Of a stretch of 64,000 bases of DNA, positions 60,189 to 64,000 are shown in pieces. A program made the translations under genes and the position numbers. Numbering within the stretch: position 1 is the stretch's first letter; each line of letters begins with the position of its first letter. Under the pieces are notes generated by a model, which saw only the letters and a list, made by a program, of their open reading frames with translations, was not told where the DNA came from and made no database searches. The stretch is taken from NCBI RefSeq assembly GCF_011634775.1, contig NZ_JAALXT010000003.1, forward strand, positions 930,001-994,000, in the 5' to 3' direction. The stretch is from Thalassoroseus pseudoceratinae (GTDB lineage: Bacteria > Planctomycetota > Planctomycetia > Planctomycetales > Planctomycetaceae).

Positions 60189-61373
60189 ATGATTCCACTC
60201 ATTGCCGCAACGATTCTCTCACTCGGTGTGTCAGCGGCACCGGTCGAAGTCACGCTGTTGAGTGGGGAATCATTTGAAGGCGTGCTGCAATCCCTAGATG
60301 AGTCGAACATTGTGATCGACGTGTCCGGGCAGGAGAAGACCGTCAAACTGAAAGGCGTGATGACGGTCCGTCCGAAAACGGACATGCCAGAATCGGTCTC
60401 CATGCCGGAGGAGTTGGCGATTCGACTAACGGACGGGAGTTCATTTTCGGCGTCGAATTTCCTTACCACAGGACAACAGGCGACGGTCGAGACATCGAGT
60501 CTCGGGACACTCGAGTTGAAATTGCCCTCGGTGAGTACCGTTCGTTTCGGAGCATTGGACTCCAAAGTTGGCCCGGCGTGGCAGGACTTGCGAACACGTG
60601 ATCCCGATCGGGATCTACTCATCATCCGCAAAGGAGACAAACTGGACTTTGTCCAAGGTGTTGTCAGCGAAGTCAACGACGACAAAGTGAAGTTTCTTCT
60701 TGGGAGTCGCGAGGTTCCGCTACCGCGAGAACGGGTTTTCGGCATCGTGTACGCCAACCGTGATGTCCCAAAAACCGCTGCTGTTTGCGATGTCATCCTG
60801 ACCAGCGATGCCAAATTCCAAGTCCAATCGTTGGTCTCGAACGACGGAAAACTGAACGGCAAATTGCTGGGGGGATCGGAATTCTCGATTTCGATGGAGT
60901 CGATCAAAACGCTCGATTTTAGTCTCGGAAAAATCCGTTACCTCTCGGACATGGAACCGCGAAAAACCGAACACACTCCGTTTTGGGACTTGGAATACAA
61001 AGTCCTTCGCAATCGAAATTTCCAAGGCGACCCGTTGAAACTCGGAGACCAAGTTTACGAGCGGGGCCTGTGGATTCATTCGCAGACGCGACTGACCTAC
61101 CGGATCGGTGGAGATTTCACTCGGTTTAAGGCGGTGATGGGAATCGACGAAGCTGTTGCCAGTAATGGGTTAGGTAATGTCGAGGTCATCATCAGTGGTG
61201 ACGGCAAAGAGTTGCTGAAGCAGGTCGTCACAGGAACGGATGACCCAGTTGCTGTCGATCTTGATGTGAGTGATGTCATCAATCTTGAGATTTTCGTCGG
61301 CTTCAACGAGAAAGCCGGCAACTTTGATTTGTCCGACCATCTCGACTTGGCTGAAGCCCGCGTCATCAAGTAA
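60189..61373 (+). CDS. NPCBM-domain exported protein
   Basis: The 394-residue product has a short signal-like start (PLIAATILSLGVSAAPVEVTLL), a beta-rich first half with repeated LSGESFEGVLQSLDE-like strands, and a C-terminal NPCBM/NEW2 domain (residues ~260-392; GLWIHSQTRLTYRIGGDFTRFKAVMGIDE, then VNVEVIISGDG-like and VGFNEKAGNFDLSDHLDLAEARVI). NPCBM domains bind carbohydrate in secreted glycosidases; no catalytic domain is present here. GAGGA precedes the ATG. It lies 93 bp after the GKPG protein. Confidence 0.85.
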   Translation: MIPLIAATILSLGVSAAPVEVTLLSGESFEGVLQSLDESNIVIDVSGQEKTVKLKGVMTVRPKTDMPESVSMPEELAIRLTDGSSFSASNFLTTGQQATVETSSLGTLELKLPSVSTVRFGALDSKVGPAWQDLRTRDPDRDLLIIRKGDKLDFVQGVVSEVNDDKVKFLLGSREVPLPRERVFGIVYANRDVPKTAAVCDVILTSDAKFQVQSLVSNDGKLNGKLLGGSEFSISMESIKTLDFSLGKIRYLSDMEPRKTEHTPFWDLEYKVLRNRNFQGDPLKLGDQVYERGLWIHSQTRLTYRIGGDFTRFKAVMGIDEAVASNGLGNVEVIISGDGKELLKQVVTGTDDPVAVDLDVSDVINLEIFVGFNEKAGNFDLSDHLDLAEARVIK

Positions 61374-61424
61374 CACCGTCTTTTAGAGACGTTGGGAACG
61401 AAGGCCATTGAGAGGAATTGTAAC

Positions 61425-63179
61425 GTGAACCGACTCGCTCTGATATTTTTCGCTGCATTGGTCGGCACCTTCGGAAGCGATCCGACCGTTTCCTTCGCCG
61501 TCGACAAAGCCGTGCTTGAAGCTCAACAACGACGGATCGAGGTGATTGAGCGGGTATCGAAAACCGTCGTCGCGATCTTCGGTGCAAGTGGTGGCGGTGG
61601 TGGATCGGGGGTGCTGATCTCGCCCGACGGTTATGCACTTACGAACTTTCATGTCACAAGTGGTGCCGGCGATTTCATGAAGTGTGGTCTGAACGATGGC
61701 CGGCTTTATGATGCCGTGATCGTGGGAATCGACCCGACTGGCGACGTCGCCATGATCAAGCTCCTTGGCCGAGATGATTTCCCCGCCGCCACGCTGGGAG
61801 ACAGCGACGAGGTCCGTGTTGGCGACTGGGCCTACGCGATGGGCAACCCATTCCTGCTCGCGACAGATTTTCGACCAACGATCACTTATGGAATCGTGAG
61901 CGGGGTCCATCGGTATCAAGAACCGGCGAGTAACAACTTTCTCGAATACACCGACTGTATCCAGGTCGACTCGTCGATCAATCCCGGAAACTCGGGCGGG
62001 CCGTTGTTCAGTGACGACGGCAAGGTGATTGGTATCAACGGTCGGGGGTCGTTCGAGAAACGGGGGCGGGTCAATTCCGGTGCGGGCTATGCGATTTCGA
62101 TCAACCAGATCAAGCATTTCATGGAGCACCTAAAAAGCGGACGGATCGTCGACCATGCAACACTCGGAGCAACCGTCACCACGCGAACCGATGGGACCGT
62201 GATGGTGGCCAACATCCTCGAAAACTCTGAGGCGTATAAACTCGGGCTACGTTCCGGTGACGAGCTCATTTCTTTTGCCGGTCGCCCGATTCGTAGTGTC
62301 AACCAGTTCAAAAATGTGCTTGGAATCTACCCCAAGGGATGGAAGCTTCCGTTGACTTATCGGCAGGAGCAAGATCGACAGACGATTTATCCACGATTAC
62401 GGGCGTTACACCGAGCTTCGGAGATGGTGTTCGACAAAAAGCCCGTCGAACCGCCCAAGCAACCGAAACCAGATGCTCCCAAAGACGACCCCAAGAAACC
62501 GAAGATGCCGCAAATTCCGGGTCACTCGAAACCGAAACCACCAGCGGAATACGCTCATATGTTGGTGAAGAAACCTGGCTTCGCCAATTACTATTTCAAT
62601 GAGCAGGAACAAGACCGGATTTTCGAAGGGTTGAATTCGACCGGCGACTTTTCGTCGTTGAATGGGTCTTGGACAATTGCTGGGCAAACAGGTGATGGCC
62701 AGGAGTTCGAATTAATCATCAATGACCAATCCGTCGAAATGCAGCAGGGAAACCAGGAGTTTTCACAAAAACTCGGTTTGGACGGGACCCCCACCGATCT
62801 GCCGCCCGGTAGCGGTGGCTTGCTGACCAGTCTGGCGGCGTATCGCTTGCTGCTCACGGAAGGGAAGAAACCGTTTAGCGATACCTACTACCTCGGGGCG
62901 GAACCGCTCGATGGCAATGGTCCGCGTGTTGATGTTTTGATCTCAAAATGGATCACGACTGAGATTCGATGGTACTTCGATCAGACGAATCAGCAATTGC
63001 TCGGGTTCGATACATACCTGTCGGAAGATGCCCTGCCATGTGAGGTGCGAATCCAACAGCGTCAAGATGTCGATGGCCGACAGTTCCCGTCGGAATTGCT
63101 TGTGCGACACATCGGCGAGACGTTCGCGACGTATCAGATCTCGAAAGCGGACTTCTCAAAAGCGGAGGGGCAGAAATGA
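61425..63179 (+). CDS. HtrA/DegP-like serine protease with PDZ domain
   Basis: The product is 584 residues. A signal peptide (LALIFFAALVGTFGSDP) is followed by a trypsin-like domain with an intact triad: H76 in TNFHVTS, D107 in GDVAMIK and S190 in NPGNSGGPL. A PDZ-like domain follows at about 265-330 (ILENSEAYKLGLRSGDELISFAGRPI). The C-terminus has a Lys/Pro-rich linker and a beta-rich domain of unknown type. It should act on misfolded or target proteins in the periplasm. The GTG at 61425 has GAGAGGA upstream; a longer in-frame start is at 61392. The next protease-like gene overlaps its stop (ATGA). Confidence 0.92.
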   Translation: MNRLALIFFAALVGTFGSDPTVSFAVDKAVLEAQQRRIEVIERVSKTVVAIFGASGGGGGSGVLISPDGYALTNFHVTSGAGDFMKCGLNDGRLYDAVIVGIDPTGDVAMIKLLGRDDFPAATLGDSDEVRVGDWAYAMGNPFLLATDFRPTITYGIVSGVHRYQEPASNNFLEYTDCIQVDSSINPGNSGGPLFSDDGKVIGINGRGSFEKRGRVNSGAGYAISINQIKHFMEHLKSGRIVDHATLGATVTTRTDGTVMVANILENSEAYKLGLRSGDELISFAGRPIRSVNQFKNVLGIYPKGWKLPLTYRQEQDRQTIYPRLRALHRASEMVFDKKPVEPPKQPKPDAPKDDPKKPKMPQIPGHSKPKPPAEYAHMLVKKPGFANYYFNEQEQDRIFEGLNSTGDFSSLNGSWTIAGQTGDGQEFELIINDQSVEMQQGNQEFSQKLGLDGTPTDLPPGSGGLLTSLAAYRLLLTEGKKPFSDTYYLGAEPLDGNGPRVDVLISKWITTEIRWYFDQTNQQLLGFDTYLSEDALPCEVRIQQRQDVDGRQFPSELLVRHIGETFATYQISKADFSKAEGQK

Positions 63180-64000
63180 GGTGGTTACGAATATTGCTGC
63201 TGGCCTCCGTCGTCAATCTTGGAATCCAAAGCGGACTCTTTGCCAAGTCCACCAGAGAAACAATTGAATACGCGTTGCCACGAGTCGTCAAGTTGTTTGG
63301 AGCGGGAGGGCTCCGCGGTCTCGCAGGCTACGGTACCGGCTTTCTTGTCTCGAAAGACGGACACATCGCAACCGCATGGAGTCATATTCTCGATGCGGAC
63401 CAAGTCAGTGTTGTGCTGGATGACGGTCGCCGATTTGAAGCCAAACTGATCGGTGCTGAGCCACAACTCGACATCGCGGTACTCAAGATTGAAAATCTGA
63501 CGACAGAACTGGATCACTTCGAGTTATCCACCGCAAAAACGGTTGCTGTCGGTCAACGTGTTCTCGCCTTTAGCAATATGTTCAATGTGGCGGCCGGAGA
63601 TGAACCGGTTTCTGTTTTACACGGTGTGGTGGCGGCGAAGACTGATCTCGCAGCCCGTCGTGGTGCCTTTCAAATACCGTATGACGGGCCGGTCTATATC
63701 ATGGATGCCATTACGAACAATCCGGGGGCGGCCGGTGGAATTGTACTGACTCGCACGGGCGAACTGGTGGGGGTGATCGGCAAAGAGGTTCGCAACGCAC
63801 GCAGCAACACGTGGGTGAACTACGCCATCCCGCTTCCTGTGTTGACGAAGACCATTGATGCCATCATTGCCGGCACATACGTCGAGGATGAAAAACCTGA
63901 TGAAGACGCACCGGATCGTTATCGACCGCTCGATTTCGGCTTGGTGATGGTGCCGGATGTGGTTTTTCGCACACCGGCCTATATTGAATCTGTGCTTCCG
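63176..64000 (+). CDS. HtrA-like pseudoprotease, N-terminal part (partial)
   Basis: The first 275 residues are in the window. A signal peptide (LRILLLASVVNLGIQSGLFA) precedes a trypsin-like domain that is divergent from the preceding HtrA. The histidine and aspartate of the triad are kept (H70 in AWSHILD, D99 in QLDIAVLK), but the serine position in the usual N-P-G-N-S-G-G motif reads NPGAAGG, with alanine at 186. The protein is therefore unlikely to cut peptides and may instead bind substrates or regulate its active neighbour. The ATG overlaps the previous stop by four bases (ATGA), with GGAGGGG just upstream. It continues past the right edge. Confidence 0.85.
   Translation, partial: MRWLRILLLASVVNLGIQSGLFAKSTRETIEYALPRVVKLFGAGGLRGLAGYGTGFLVSKDGHIATAWSHILDADQVSVVLDDGRRFEAKLIGAEPQLDIAVLKIENLTTELDHFELSTAKTVAVGQRVLAFSNMFNVAAGDEPVSVLHGVVAAKTDLAARRGAFQIPYDGPVYIMDAITNNPGAAGGIVLTRTGELVGVIGKEVRNARSNTWVNYAIPLPVLTKTIDAIIAGTYVEDEKPDEDAPDRYRPLDFGLVMVPDVVFRTPAYIESVLP

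Noticed and set aside
61383-62129. Minus-strand open frame of 248 codons
   Set aside because: It is antisense to the intact HtrA catalytic domain and has no recognisable features.

Overview
The window looks like chromosomal DNA of a planctomycete, probably order Planctomycetales; I cannot name the genus. Evidence for this: a PVC-type dehydrogenase/HEAT/haem-binding protein, DUF1080 and TIGR02996 proteins, an exported protein with a LEPR-like N-terminus, a HEAT protein with a planctomycete-style C-terminus, abundant FHA, VWA and HEAT domains, and mostly short operons with frequent strand switches. I count 48 protein genes, two of them cut by the window edges. I see no tRNA, rRNA, insertion sequence, prophage or CRISPR array.

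Layout. 1-8000: a partial zinc-ribbon gene, a very long FHA/coiled-coil membrane protein, a fatty acid hydroxylase-like enzyme and a secreted HEAT protein, closed by a good intrinsic terminator. 8060-11150 (minus): an ECF sigma factor followed by a membrane VWA protein whose cytoplasmic N-terminus resembles an anti-sigma region. 11480-15970: nucleoside deoxyribosyltransferase-like enzyme, DUF1080 hydrolase, Dabb protein, SGNH hydrolase and class II photolyase. 15940-18170 (minus): an atypical Nramp-family protein and a PilZ-like protein with a tandem heptapeptide repeat. 18320-22465: a compact type II fatty-acid-synthesis-like operon (dehydratase, ketoreductase, carrier protein, second dehydratase, ketosynthase). 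22600-35760: a receiver protein and an FHA protein, a dihydroorotate dehydrogenase-like flavoprotein, an S41 protease, an enolase-superfamily enzyme with asd, purD, and a histidine kinase with an NtrC-like regulator. 35860-48350: an exported repeat protein, a GYF protein, a methyltransferase, the large PVC haem protein, glgC, a short GlmU-like uridylyltransferase, a TraB-like protein and a sulfatase-fold protein that lacks the sulfatase active site.

48557-64000 is one long co-directional, closely spaced operon that runs off the right edge: MoxR ATPase, DUF58, BatA/VWA protein, second VWA protein, DUF4175-like membrane protein, a GKPG-rich coiled-coil protein, an NPCBM protein, an HtrA-like protease with an intact triad, and a second HtrA-like protein whose catalytic serine is alanine. 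This Bat-like chaperone/VWA core with an envelope protease and pseudoprotease appended is the best candidate here for a poorly described system.

Several sigma70-like promoters (TTGnnn, 17-18 bp spacer, TAnnnT) can be read upstream of genes and help to fix starts. Three proteins keep a family fold but lose its defining residues: the NtrC-like GAFTGA loop, the sulfatase cysteine motif and the HtrA serine.
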